A stretch of DNA of 64,000 bases, from NCBI GenBank assembly GCA_921293015.1, contig OV121083.1:33348908-33412907 (forward strand), read 5' to 3'. Shown piece after piece: positions 12,201-27,200 of the stretch; the first letter of the stretch is position 1; every line of letters begins with the position of its first letter. A program made the position numbers and the translations under genes. The notes under the pieces were generated by a model. The model worked only from the letters and a program-made list of their open reading frames with translations. It did no database searches and had not been told where the DNA came from. Origin of the DNA: Phorcus lineatus. Lineage: Eukaryota; Mollusca; Gastropoda; Trochida; Trochidae.

Positions 12201-15200
12201 CGTGGGGAGATGGGTGGGGAGATGGGTGGGGAGATGGGTTAAGAGGAGGGAAAATTGTGTGAGGGAAGGGGAGGATGGAGGATGATTGCTACCAGGGAGA
12301 TGAAAGGTAGAGGAGAGTAATGAGGGGTCAAAACCAGAAGAAAAGGATCTAAGATGACATTTTTTATTTAATGAATCCAGTACTTAAACTTTGGACTTAC
12401 AAATATTACAGGGAAGTGGTCGGTGGCTGAGATGCTGGCAGACACTGAGCAGTGTGAGTATGCTGGGGAACGTGAGGATGATGAGCCTGAATGGCCAGCT
12501 CTTCGGATGATCCTGAAATACAAGCCTGACATGAATACACGAGACAACGAAGGACACACTGCCCTCACAGGCGCAGTGGATTACAGCAAGATAGTTCCTG
12601 CAACCCTTCTTGTATGTTGACTTCTATTTCGCTTAAGTGGAACTCAGATATGATGATGATATTGAGAATTTCATACAACTTTTGTGGTCATATCAAACTT
12701 GGTATTTCAAAGGGGGCATTGACTAATTTGTTATCATCAAAAACATGCAAAAAAGCATTGAATACCCACTTTTGTATATAATAATTTTTTGATCATCATT
12801 AAAGTTCAAATTTCCATGAACAGTAATCGATTATAGTTAACACACAGGAAAGGAGAGGCAACCAAGCTGCCCTTCTGATGGAAGGCTAGCCATGAATAAC
12901 AAATGAACAATTTACATACACAGCAGCTGCTGTTGGACCATCATTTTTTATGAAGCAGTCAATGAATGTTGTATAGGGAAAACTACAGTCAAGGAGTCAA
13001 AAGATTGGTAGTGAATCAAGGCTGGAGAATTCAGTTTTAAATGATTATGTTGATTGCATTTACATGATGCTGCTACCAATAGATAATGCTGTCACTCAGT
13101 TCTTCCTCTGTGTCACAGGTGAAGGAGAGCAATGCTGATGTGAACGCGTATTACATTAAGGAGGAAAATGGGAAGAAACACAAGATTTGGACAGTTGTGA
13201 TAGCAGCATTGTAAGTATAACATATTGACCTTTACTCCTTTGTTTCATTGGCAGCACTAAGGGACTGACTCCTTGCTAATGGTTTCTGGACAAGCATCTG
13301 TAAACTGACGCTTTTTCGTACACCTTATGACAAAAATGTATTGTGCTTTTTTGCAAATGTAATTTGCTATATATCTCTTAAAACAAGTTTGATATGAGAA
13401 TAAAGATATTGCTACTAAATCAAGACTATTACTTTATCTATTCCTGTAGTATCATTTTAAAGAAATTTACCATTACCAAGATCTAATTAGGATGAAGGAT
13501 TAAAGAGTGAACCCTGTTCTAATGCTGGTGTTACCTGTCTAGAACTGCCAACCAGACGTTGCTAGAACTCATTGTGGGGGCAGGCGCTGACCTCAACGTG
13601 GTAGATGAAAGGGATGGGGCCAAGCCACTTCATGCCGCCATCATCAAGGGGGACAAGGCAGATGGTGAGGCAACATTTCTGGAAATTAGTTACACTGGGA
13701 TCTTTTATCCTCTTTTTGTTTGGGTCTGTCTGTATAACGTATTGTCTGGCAAATAACTTTGTAACCGTGCTGTCGATTCTGATATAATTGAGCCTGTACA
13801 TGTATAAATATGTGATGATGTGTCATGATTAACAATTTTGGAAATATTTTTGTTTAAGTCTTTTTTAGGCAAAACGTGATAAAATTAGGCTTGTTTTCCT
13901 AATGTTAATTTAGCCTTGATACTAGTGAAACCATGTTGCAGGTACGCTGAAGATGATGAGGACGCTGCTGGATCATGGAGCTGATGTGGACGTGCTCAAC
14001 AAGAAACAGCGAACACCCCTCCACCTGGCTGTCGACTACAATGCTGGTAACATGAATGACAACTTTGACCTGGTGCTTGCTCTCATCAACAAGGGAGCCA
14101 AACTGAACATACAGGACATTCGTGGCAGGACGCCCCTACACTACGTCTTTGTCAAGACTGGCAAGTAAGTGCATGAATCAACAATTGTTTGCATAAGTAC
14201 CCAAATAATATTTGAGATATTTTAGGAATCATTGCATTACTGGATTAGTAAATGAGATTTCTAAATGTATTGTGAGATCCAATTTCTTGGTGTTTCTTTG
14301 TGAAGTTGTGTTTCTGTCAAAAAGGTCCTGGTCCTTTGTCTCCCAATCTCACATGTGATAACCTCTGTTACAGTCACAAAGAAACCAGTCAACGGGATCC
14401 AGTGGAGCTGATGAGGATCCTTGCCTCCAGAATGACTCCAGCTGAACTGAACATCCAGGACAAGTTTGGGATGACAGCTCTGCACCGAGCAGCCTACAGA
14501 GGGGCAAACATCTGCTGCATGTACCTTCTTCAGGTGTGTTCTTGTTTAGTTGGCAGACTTTTTCAAAAACTTTTGCAAAAGGTTCAATGTACTTGCGCTA
14601 AAAGATAATGGTTGCACCTTGACCCTTAATGTTCATAGGATATATTCAAGAAAACAGTATCTATATGTAACAACCCCCCTCCCCCCCAATTACAGAAGTC
14701 AGGACGTATTTGCTGTACTAAAAGGAAGTTACAAGCAAACATGCAATTCTACAAGTGCAGTAACTGTTTAAACACTTCAGTCAGTGTGTAATTAAGCTTT
14801 GGTTTCCATTCACTTTCTTGTTTGTCTTCCAGAAAGGAGCCAATGTCAATGTAAAAGACAAGGATGGCAACACCCCACTGACAATGGCAATGAAGGGAAA
14901 ACATGATGGGTTAGTATAGCTTTGTAATAGTCAGTAAAGACCATGAAAAAGCATATATTATTATGTTCTCCATTCACTTTGGATGCTTTACTGCAGTAAA
15001 GTAACTTCATAAGACCATCATGTTTATCTTCGTAAGTGATTCCTAGGGTGTTACTGCAAATGGCGCAAATATTGCCAAAGTGGTGCTAAACAAGTGTGTT
15101 GTGTTGATTTTCTGGTCTAGGAGGGATAGTGTAGTGGTTGATGTTTCCCACTATGGGGTGGTTCAGAGTTTGAATCCAGCATAGGGCTTGGGTAATGAGC

Positions 15201-18200
15201 TGTAGAGAAGCCATTGTTTGCACATCACATCCAACTGAGCATATTGCCCCTTACTATTGTATGCACAGTTCCTTCCGTGAAGGATTTTCACACTGTTGTA
15301 TATGACTACATTCAGCTTCAGTCCATTGGTTGAGGCTCAGGCCTCACATAGGCTAGTTTGGTCTCCTATTTGATGACTACTGCTACAGGTGTGCGACTGT
15401 GCTGATCCAGAACGGTGCATGTCTGAAGGATGTGTTGGTTGTGGAAGTGAAGGAAGACTCCACGGCGACATCCAGCGACTCTTCAGATGAGGAGGAAGAA
15501 GAGGAGGAGAAAAAGAAGAAGTTGAAGAAAAAGCAGAGGCCTGTGTGGAAGTGGGCACCACTCTGTAAGGAGGAAAAAGTGGAAAATGTCACAAAGACAC
15601 CACTCTTTGAGGTGAGGATTGGCAGGGAGGGCTAGAGAGGTGGGGTTTGGGTGACAATGGAAGGGAATTTTTACCTTGGAGAAAACATTAAAGGCCTACA
15701 GAGGGTGGAGAGAAGGGAAATGAATGGTTTTATGATGAGAGTTAATGTAAAATTTAGATATAAAAGACAAAGAAGTGAAAATTTGGTGAAAAGTGAGGTT
15801 GCAGCTGGAAAGGTTGAGGAGGTTAAGTATAAGTGATTCAAACCTAAGGAGTCATTCCACAAAACATGACATTGATTGCAACTAGAACAAATGAGGTATG
15901 ATTAATTTGTGCAATAGAAAATATTTTGTAATGGTTAAATTATGAGTTATGTAATGCATAAAGATAACAGATTCAGATTTATCAGTTATAGCTATTTTCT
16001 GTTTCAGTATGCTATTGACAATGAGTTCCAAGGAGTCTGCTTCATGGTGATGGACAAGCCGGTCAAGGAATCTGGCATCACCTTTTCAGATGCAATCGAG
16101 GTGACATACTTCATCTCACATTGATATACCTCTTGATAGAAACTCTGTTACTCTTAGCTTGATGTCATGAAAGCATTGACCCTCTAGCATGCTTCTGTGT
16201 TTTTATTTGTTTAATTATCCCCCTTTTTGGAAAACTTAATGGAAAATGTTCTTATGTGTATAATGTCGGCCTTTCTATCAGTAAAGTAGACAGAATTGTC
16301 ACCGGCTAAGGGGAAACTTAACCCTCCAAACATTAAGTAAACTTTGCACTTTCGTGTTTCTTATTGATTAAAAAGAGATCATTTTGTTATTGGTAGCCTG
16401 TTTTTCTTTTCATGAGATTTCATGAGAAGTCTGAAGAGCTCATTTAGCTTCCCTCTCAAGTGGTCTAGTGGATGAATATTTGGCCTTTATGTAAAGAAGC
16501 GGGCAGGATACTGCTTTGAGAGAACCTTTTTACAATATGATGAAATTGAAGTCAAGTGTTTATTTTCTATCATTTTAGTTAAGACTCTAACTGTCATCTA
16601 ATATCAACATGTTTACATGTTAACATTGCAGGCGCTTTGTTATTGCTTATTTGTAACTCTTTATATGTAAAAGTAAAATTACAATTTCAATATGAATAAC
16701 ATTTCTTTTTTGTAATACAGATCGGTCTAAAGCTGAAGAAGTACAACATCGTCCTGAGGCTACTGAGCACCACCTCTGATGTGTCCTCGCTGAAGAAGGA
16801 TCGAGAACATGGACAGAATCTGCTGCACAAACTCAGTCTGACTGCTACAACCCACAACTCACTTATTGAGAAGGTGAGCACATGGATAATTTACATGTAT
16901 TACATGTCTTCCGCTAGGGCCCACCCCATCACCCCCTCTATTGACACCATTAATTCTTGAATTAAGGGGCAAATGAAGGGCCTCATGGAGGAGCTGTTGT
17001 TCGAGCTCCGCAAAGAGTTCCGAACTCCAGTTCCTTAGTCGGGTCCGGATGCCACACTGACCAGTTCCGACTCTGAGGTCAGTAATAGCATCGGTCGAGG
17101 CGGGGGATTGGCTGTCATCAATCGACCTCAAAGATGCGTATCTCCATGTTCCCATGTACCCCCAGTTCAAGCAATAGCAGTTTCGACCACATAGCAGTTC
17201 TTGTAGTCACCAGCTCATTTCGCTGGGACTTGGCTCCGTTTGCTGGAGAATATGGCGGAGACGGTGGATGTTGTTTGGAGGGTTCGTTTGAGGATGAGAC
17301 CAGTCCAACAGACTTTGGCAGGGCTATGGTCTCATTCCAAGATTCTGGAGAAATTGGTGGCCATTCCGGAGTGGCTTACCACTCATTTGGAATTGTGGCT
17401 GGTGGAAGCCAACCTGTCAAGGGGTCTACCTCTGGTAACTCTGCCGATTGTCACAGTTTAGACGGACGCTTCCCTGCCAGGTTGGGGGAGGGTCCTGGGG
17501 GGCCACTCAGCTGGAAGTCCAGGAAGCACATCAATGTGCTGGAACTACGGGCAGTGAGGAATGTCTTCGACTGCTTCCTTTAACTGGTACGGGGTCAGGT
17601 AGTATGTCTAGAGATGGACAATCAAACTGCCATGACGTACATTGTGAAACAGTATCCTATACTGAACTGATAAACATAGGGATGCTGATATTCATAAACC
17701 ACTATTACTTCTTGATAAAATAACACCATTTATAAAGTTTGACATATTTGACTCCAACTACATACTCTGTGCCCCTTTAACTTAAGTGTTGAAACTCTTT
17801 CCCCCACCGCGGATGAATATGATAATTATTTTAGGAAATTTTATGAAGGTTGCAACCAATAGTACTGAACTCAAATGGCAGATTTTGGAGCTGGGACTGC
17901 AGACTGCTTGTGTTGCAGGTTGTGAACCAGCTGGTGGAGAAGGGCGTGTCTCTGACCAAGCAGGATCACTACAAGTGTACCCCACTCCTGTACGCGGCTC
18001 TCAAGAAGAACTACGAACTCTGCAAATTCTACATGAGTAAGATTTCACAGACACATTTATCACACCATAGTTCCCAATTTTGATTTGTCCACAGTAATCA
18101 CTGATATACATGATTAATATGACTGATATACATGATTAACATGCCACGGGAATAATGCAGTGACTGAGGTAATGAGGAGACAATAAGGCCTCTTCTAGAG

Positions 18201-21200
18201 TGAGATGGTTTTTAAAGCTCTGGGGTGAAACTCATGGTCCTAAGGTGCTTTTCAAAGCAGGGTGCCATTCATCTAGCCAATCTCTAACCAAAGATTAATT
18301 TGACAAATAGTAGACTCTAATTTATGAATTAATCATACTCAAAGAAAATGTACAGAAACCACATTTTCTTTACAAAAAGAATACTCCTGGATTTGAGCAC
18401 TGACTTGCTGACCCAGAATTTTCAGGTCTACATGTAAATTGTTGAGTAATGGCATAACAAGTATCTTAGAAAGTCAACAACGTCAAGTTTGGGCCCTTGT
18501 GACATCCCTCATATTTGTTTTTCTTGCGGTAAACCTATTGAGAGACTGTTAATGAAGGGAGAGAGGTATTAAATGTGAAATTGCTATGAAAAGTATCTCT
18601 TGGTTTTAGTTTCCCTTTGTGCTGTGAGCTTTGTGAATTTTTGCAGAGACCGCCGGAGTGTATAACCCAAAGTATACTGATAGTTTCAACCGCAGTGTCC
18701 TTGGAGCATCTTTCTGGAATACTTCAAAGGCTTTTGATAAAGATTTTAGGTAACAAACCCATATATTATTTCAATTATAACCATTTATTGTTAACCTTAA
18801 AGAGTTAGCAACTTTGAAGAGCTGTTTTTTAATATTTTTGACATCTTTTCACATAAACTTATATTCATCATGCAGCAAATCGTGCTTGAGAACCTTGTGT
18901 TGTGCTTTTCAATCTTGTTTCAACGGTATTGGACTCAAGTGCATTCATGTCTATGGATTGAGCATCATCTCACCTTGTTTCAGCCTGTGGCTCCAGGAGC
19001 TTTTAGAAAGGAGGGGGAACCTCAATGAGCTCATCGACCGGCCGTTCCCCGAGTGTCTGTTTGGTGCCACAAACAAGATTGATGACCCAGACTACTGGCA
19101 GTCCTACTCGTGTGTCAAGGTGTCCCCCCTCATCATCTCTATCCTTTTCCACAACCACTTCCTTGCACAGTGGATCCTCCAGCATGAGGCTAACCCAAAC
19201 CAGCCAGACATGGTTGGCAAGACCCCCATGATGCATGCTGTAATTGCGGTATGTCACATTCAAGGTTCTTCCAATTATGACATATCAGTGATAAGCTAGT
19301 GGTCAATTCTGCATGAGTTTCACCATAGTTTTTCCTGTTAATTGATATTTCAGAATTGCTAAATTTTTACGTTTTTAATGTTATAAAGTGAATGATTATA
19401 GGTTGATTATACTCAGCTGCATCTTTCCCGTATAACAAATATAAGTCCACTGATGAATTCATAATATGTGATTTGCAAGAGATAAATTTTTGTCTTCACT
19501 AGCAACAAGGTTTGTGGTTTGAAACAGGGCCTTTCTCAGAATTTGATGAGCCCTTTTGTGAAGAAACATTAAATTTATCAACACATCATCAACCCAGGCA
19601 GGGTTTTAATTATCAAAAGCATTTGCTGGCAGCAGACAGTCCATTCCATGTTCAGAGTATTTGCCTGTTTCATCTTGGGTGCAGTGGTGCAGTGGTCAGT
19701 GCAATCAGCTACAGATAAAGTGTGGGTGGTGGTTCTGTAGGCCTGGCAATTTTGTAAGCTGATCTACTGGCTCTTTGTCTTGGTGCAATCTTTCATTGAA
19801 TTCATTGGAGTACCCACATGCATTTTACATGGCTACAAGGACTGCATCTTTACAAAGCTGTCATTGCTTAATGAAATAACTTGCTTCCTTCATATATAAA
19901 ACACTATTCCAGAACAACCTATGGCTGGTGAAGACCCTGATGAACTACAACTTTGATCCCTTTGCCAAGGATGAGGAGGAGGAGAAGAAAGCTGAACAGG
20001 AGCAGAAGAAGAAGATGCAGAGCAGAATCTTCCGTCTGAAGCGAAGTGCATCCAAACTCTCACAGCTGTCGAAGGAGGATGATTCCTCGGAAGAATCAGA
20101 GGATGAGGAGGCGGCTGAGAAGAAGAAAGAGAAGGAAAAGGAGAAGGAGCAGGAGGAAGAGAAAAAAGGTTTGATTTCTCAAAGTGTCTGTGGAGAGTTT
20201 TGTTTTTACGTATCGGATGATTCTGTCACTGTATAAAATAAATACAGAGGGTGGGCCCCTTTTGGATTTCTTTCATTTAAGATATTTAAAAAAGAAATAT
20301 TATCCTCTGCAGATATTTTATTTTAAATCAACCATTTCATTGAATAGGTCTATATTTTCAGAATTGAAGCCTTACAAAAAGATAAGTAAGGTTGACCTGA
20401 ATGCTGTTGACAAAAATGGCTGGACAGTGATTCACTATGCAGTCTGTCCTCTCTCTTTTGGGACCTACGATAACGATGAGATCGTCTTCATCCTGGCCAA
20501 GGCTGGAGCTAGACTTAATGTGAAGAACAAGAAAGGAGATACACCTCTGGATCTGGCTCTCAGGAATGGGGCCTTCAAGATTGCTAAGATGATTCAGGAA
20601 CTGGAGGGTCTCCCAGACAAGAACATGGTAAGAACATCATATCGAACAAGATATAGCTCTTGGTTGATATGTTGTTGATGCTGTTGTTGATACTGTTGCA
20701 TAAAGGAAAAATATTAAGGGACTTTAGAGACATCATTGAAAGATAATTGTTGTGAAGAAATCTGCCTGTTACAATGTTGATTTTCCAAACTTATCAATAA
20801 TGAAAATTGACAATGTTTTCAGAAGGAACCCAAGTATAGCCCAATCAAGGTGGAAGACGGCATAAAGTGGAAGACTCCACAACCGTCCTTCCACGAGGAT
20901 GCGGAGAGGTTGGTTGAGAAACTGGGCAAACCAATGGAGGTGGAGGAGGAGTATGAGGCTAAGATCGACCCACAGTGTGACGTCAAGAATGGGTGAGAAT
21001 TTGTCAACATTCATGGTCTGAATCTTTGAACTGTCCGATAGACTTTATCTAATTTTGATGTTTTATGTCCTCTTATAATAAAGGCATGCTTTTCAGGTGA
21101 CATGAGTAACAATAAATTTCCTACATACTTCTGCCTATCCTTTTACATTCAAACACTAGTTATTTTATCTGGAGCTGTCTTATTACATAGGATTGAACCC

Positions 21201-24200
21201 ACTTTGTAAGAAGCATGAAGCAACAGAAGGGTAACTAGGAAGGGTTTATGAGTTCTAAGGCTTAGAATACTGCTGTATGATTAGAAGGCTCTATTTGTAA
21301 GAGCCATTATAACATGTTTTGTAAACTGATACATTGAGTTGCCTGTACATGGCTACTGTGTCTAACCTCTTGTCTGTCTTTGTGTCCCCCTGCAGGACGC
21401 TGGTGAAGGACGTGGAGCAGGGCCTGCTGTACGATGTGCTGCTCACCAAGGTGGATGTCAACTGTGGGGAGTGGGGACTCTACAACTTCTACCAGATACA
21501 GGTACTCATCTCTCAAAAATGGTGGTCCTCAATAGGAATGTAGCTGATCAAACACATTGTCAAACTTCTTCCAGAAATTTTTCCAGTCACTGCAAGTCGT
21601 GGCAATCAGATAATATCAGACTTTCTTCTTGCTGCAGTCCTAGTGCAATTTTGTTTACAAAGCAAATTCACCTCAACAATTTGCCACAACTTTTTTCACA
21701 GCATCTCGTATGTTCTTGTATCCTATTATGATGTAACAATATTGAAACATTGAAAAATCCTCTTTGCATTTGAAATATCCTCCTCGCACTTGAAATATGT
21801 TTAATTATACCTCGCCTTACAGCGTCAGCGGGGGGACATCAAACAAATTTTATTTTTGCGGTTTCCATTGAAACATGACTAAAACAGTTGCTCTACATCA
21901 AAGTCATTAGTGCGGAGCATATCACTTACTATTAGCTTCACCAAACTTCATACACATATCAACCAATATTCGTAGATGTGCTTTTTGAGGGTAAGAACTA
22001 CTAATGGATTGTATTTTATTTAGGTTTCCTTGGAAACATGACTGAAAAAGTGACTCTATGACGGAGTCATTTGTCAGGGAATATGTCGTAAACCATACAC
22101 GTCTCCACTAATCTTAACACACATATCAACCCAGATCTCTGGACGCGCATTTTAAGGTTATGGTTTAATTTTATTCTTTGCTGTTTCCATGGAAACAGTG
22201 ACTCTATGGAAGTCGTTTAATCTGGAGCATATATCATTTACTGTCTGTGCATTAGAGCTAAACCAAAGTTAGTCAACCATAATCCCTATATGTGTCTTTT
22301 AAGGGTAAGACTTACATTTGAGTTTTATCTCTTGGATTTCATGGAAACATGACTAAAACGGTGACTTCAAGACAAAGACATTTTGCCTGGAGCATATCTC
22401 CAAAACTTTACAATATATCTACACCAGACTTGATACAGATCAGAAATCATCCCTTTGTGTGACTTGAGGGTGAAACCAATTTTGGATTTCTTTAATTATT
22501 TTTAATGACAACTTGACTAAGACAGTGAGTTCAAGGAAGATAAGGAAGCCAGGGTATGTGAGCTCTGCATGTTTTACACTTGTTACAAGACAGGACTTTA
22601 CCTCATAAATATTGTCCCTTCAGCTTGTGCACCAGCGTGGCAAGGATCTGTTTGTGCTGTTCACACGGTGGGGGCGTATCGGAGACAACGGTCAGTTCCA
22701 GCACACACCCTACCAGGTGAAAGAAGAGGGTATTAAGGAGTTCTGTAAGATCTTTCGTGCCAAAACAGGCAACAAGTGGACAGAGGTCAAGAGGTATGGT
22801 CATTTTCTGTATTGGTGTTATCGTGGTTCAATTAAGATTAATGGTCTCGCTTTTGTTTTCACAGGTGTCTTAACCAGTAAAACTCAAAGAACTGTTTGAA
22901 ATATGGATCCCTATAAACACTTCAAAAGCAGTCATCTTCCTTCAGAGTAGTTTCAATAGACATCTTATTCATATGTTACAACGTTTTCTTAAATCATTTT
23001 GAAATACGGATGAACATTTCATTATGTTTAAGAAAATAAAGTTTAATTCTTTTTAAGCAGTTAATTATGTAATTGTCTGAGATATGTAAGGTATAAAATG
23101 AGAGTATTTGTTGCCAGCTTTGAGAACAAGCCGCGGAAGTACCGCTTAGTGCAGGACAAGGAGAGACGCCAGGGGCACACTCAGACCGACATAGAGTTTG
23201 AGAGCAAGTCCACCATCAAGACCAAGCTCCCGGAGTACCTGCAACATGTCATGGAGGAGATGGTGAGAATGTTATACTACCTTGATCTCGTAACTTGCAG
23301 GAATTTATTACATCACCTTGATTCAAGTCTGTTTGCTTTTTATTTCAGTTAGTAAGATATATTTTTATCTTACCATTGCATTTCTGTATCCATTTCTCTT
23401 GTCTTATCAATTCTATGAATAAACATTCTGTTGTATTGATTTTGTGCTACACAATGTGTTTTAGACAAATATGAAATCTCTGAAAGCTGCTCTGAAGCAA
23501 GAGAAGATGGATTCTGACATCATGCCATTTGGTCGGATGCAGAGAGACCGGCTGCTCAAGGCCAGAGTTATACTGCAGAAGATAAGGTAGGATATCCGGT
23601 CAGCTTCGTTTGTTATCTGTGAACACTTCACACTTAAGTGAAAGTATGACAAAAAAAGGAAGATATTCACAAATAAGTTAAAGCTGTTTAACCTTAACCT
23701 GCCATTATTCAAGGCAGATAATTACTCCAAGATTACTGGTACATAAATGTGGCTGTGTGTGTATCAGTGGGAAGGTGAGCGAGGTGGAGGAGTACCGCCA
23801 GAGGAAGAAGGGGACAGAGGCCGAGGAGCTGGAGCTCAAGGAGAAGTACCAGAAGAACTGTGAGCAGGTGGGTTGTGTATTCATCTAGTATTGCTGCCAA
23901 CCTGTGGATCATTCAGGGAAAGCTTATATTTAGCACGGAACGATCCCATGTTTACCCTTATACAGATGTAGACAGTTCCACGTATATACTTAGTTTTGGT
24001 AACATGTTGTCATTAGCCCCTTAAATTGCTTCTTGAAGAGGCATTCTTTAAGTGACACTGAGGTTAGTTTGACAGTAAATAGTTTGACATTATTTATTTA
24101 TATGTGAGTCAGTTTTTCCGTATTAATTGGTCATATTTTATTTCATAACAAGGAACAATCTCTTTTCACATTTAGTCAAAAGATATCATTTGTGTTGCAG

Positions 24201-27200
24201 ATAGCTGCCCTCAGCAGTGAGTACTTCCAAGTGATCCCCCAGAAAGGCTTCTCCTTCGAGAAGATCCGCCCCCTGGACTCCATGTCCCTGCTGAAGAAGG
24301 AGATCAGTTTGGTGTCGAATCTATTGGACTATGAAGTGGCAAGTCGCATGCTGCTTGGGGCGAAGTACAGAGAAAAAGGTTACAAGTTCTGCCATTATGA
24401 AGACAGTTTAATGTGGCTTAAGAATTATTTATTTGTAAGAAATATTTCACTGTGATTATTCCAAAAGGAAAGATAATCTGTTTGAATAAATTTGTGTATA
24501 TATTATTATCAGGACTGTAAGATCTGAATTTTGCTTTTTTGTGAATGCCTCGCCGCTAATGGCTGAAATATTGCCCAAGCGGCGTTAAACAATAACTCAC
24601 TCACTTTGTGTGAATGTAGATTTAGCTTAGATGGCCAGTTTTTAAAGACTTCTTATCCTATCCATTTAAACACATGGATCTTCAATAGTTGTCAAGGCAC
24701 AATTAGACTGAGAAAGACGTAAGTGGTTGTGATGAACATGGTGGAGACTTTTAAAGAGAAAGATGTATGATGTATTATGTATACAGAGGTGAACATGCTG
24801 GACTACGCGTACCACTCCTTGGGGTGTAAGATCCAGAAGCTGGCTGAGGGAGACGTGGAGTCACAGTACATCCTCCGCTACATTGTCAGCTCCTGTGAGT
24901 GTCATTCATACTCTATACTCTACGTGGGGCAGGGGGCAGTTGGGTAGGGGGGCAGTTGGGCTCTTAAGTCATGTCAAGTCAAGAATAGGAGTTTGCAATG
25001 CAAACCACATTTTGTTTTCTTGCACATTTTCAAAAAGGGTATAACACAAAGATATAAGGAATCTATAGGAATATTTTATGCATACATTCATACTTAACAC
25101 TCCAGTCATACTCTCTGGCAACTAGCATATAAATAATCTTTGCAGCTTTGTGTCAAGATATCAAGAGAAGAAATGTCAAGAGTGTTAACACTCTGTTCTC
25201 ATTTGTCTTTTGAGTAGAAAATAATTTTTACACTTCTATAGATCCCATCTTCTGGGAACACAATTTGTTACGCTTTTTTAATGCAATTCTATATACATGA
25301 TATCTGCATTGTGTCCTTCTAACAGCCCCCAAAACAAAGGTGGAAGCAATCTATAGGCTAGAAGTTAAGGGGGAACAAGCTCGTATGGACAAGAAGAGTT
25401 TAGGAAACCATCGCTTGCTCTTCCATGGGAGTGGTGTGGCCAACTTCCTCAGTATTCTGAACAGAGGCCTCGTCATTGCGCCGCCTGACGTTGCAGCGAG
25501 TGGAGCTCTCTTCGGCAAGGTAAGCTTAAGCTAGTTCTTTCCGCCATGACTTTGTATTCTTGCGTTGTTTGTTATAATAAATGTCTCATCACAAATATCC
25601 TTATGTCAAAGTTTCAGTATCCCAATTAATACATTCCACAAATTAAGCACACCATCAGAAACTGAATAATGCTCAAGTGAAGATATACAGATACCGTATA
25701 TTACCGTGTATAAGTCGAGTTTTTTATACCAGAAATTGAGGGGTCAAGGAGGGGGGTCGACTTATATATGAGGTATATGTTTCAGACCTTAAAATTCGGA
25801 GGTCGAGTGACGATTCAAACCGGAAGCAACGATGTCAAAACATTGTCAAAATAATGAAATGAAATTACTTTAACAATCATTACATACTTTACTGTTTGTT
25901 ATATATTGCTATTAATAGTTAAAAAATATCATAATCTACTGAAATACATTTTTAATCGACAATTTTATAGACATAGCGTAACGATTCAAACCGGAAGCAA
26001 CGATGTCAAAACGTTGTCAAAATAATGAAATAAAATTACTTTAACAATCATTACATACTTTACTGTTTGTTATATATTGCTATTAATAGTTAAAAAATAT
26101 CATAATCTACTGAAATACATTTTTAATCGACAATTTTATAGACATAGCGTAACGATTCAAACCGGAAGCAACGATGTCAACACGTTGTCAAAATAATGAA
26201 ATGAAATTACTTTAACAATCATTACATACTTTACTGTTTGTTAGTAGTATTAATAGTTAGAAAATATTATAATATAATACATTTCTAATCGACAATTTTA
26301 TGGACATACCGTAACGATTCCTACTACGACATGCTTATCGATCCATATGGCGAGTGTTTCATATCAAGTCATATGACGTGGACCAATGATATTCTACGAT
26401 CATTCCCGCGCACAGGAACCGGTGAAACATGAGAATGAGCCTCCTGATATATGAGGTTTTAACGTTTTGCAAAAACAAAAGCGTAATATTCAAATCTTTT
26501 TGATCTTGGTAAACTTGTGTTATCTTTACAATTTTAAATAACAATCAGTACATATATTGACGAACGTATCCGGTAATTAACCAGCTTTGAGCTGCACTGT
26601 AATTAACAGCACTGGTAATTGATGTGGAAATAGCATTACCATTAAGTTAAACGTTAAATAATCGTTTGTCTTTATTTACTAGGTATCAATTTAACAATTC
26701 ACCGGTCACATACCACACTCAGACTATCAATTTCCAAGAAAAGCAGAGCGCGAGTTTTTGACAGAATTATCCAATGAAATGTATCCATACTTTCAAATCA
26801 CATATGGGCATTCTGAATTCTTGGAAATGAGCTATAAATAGTTACGGGAATTTCCAATTTTCGTTTTGAAAACCGTAACATTTAAATTGAATTAAAATCC
26901 GAATGCTACGCACGATATGCATATAAATGTGTAATGTGTATGTTTATTGCGTATGGTGGGGCCCAGTAGTTATTATTAATAGATATATATTTATTGTAAG
27001 ATTTGTTATTTACGAATTACACAAATACGCACTGTGCATGTACGGAGACGTAAATGACATAAGATTCTTTTTAAAAAAGGACAAACTCCAGCACACACGT
27101 ATGTATTTTTTATTATTAATATTTATATCATATATAATATATTTATTACAACAATTTCTTGTTAAACAAATGCTTGCTGTATTACAAAACACTGACGTAT

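Noticed and set aside
17134-17583. 149-codon open frame as a host gene
   Set aside because: Its end matches the RNase H region of DIRS-type elements and the flanking motifs are in other frames with stops.
19665-19760. Possible SINE head (GTGCAGTGGTGCAGTGGTCAG)
   Set aside because: No box B or tail could be matched, so similarity to a tRNA head is too weak.
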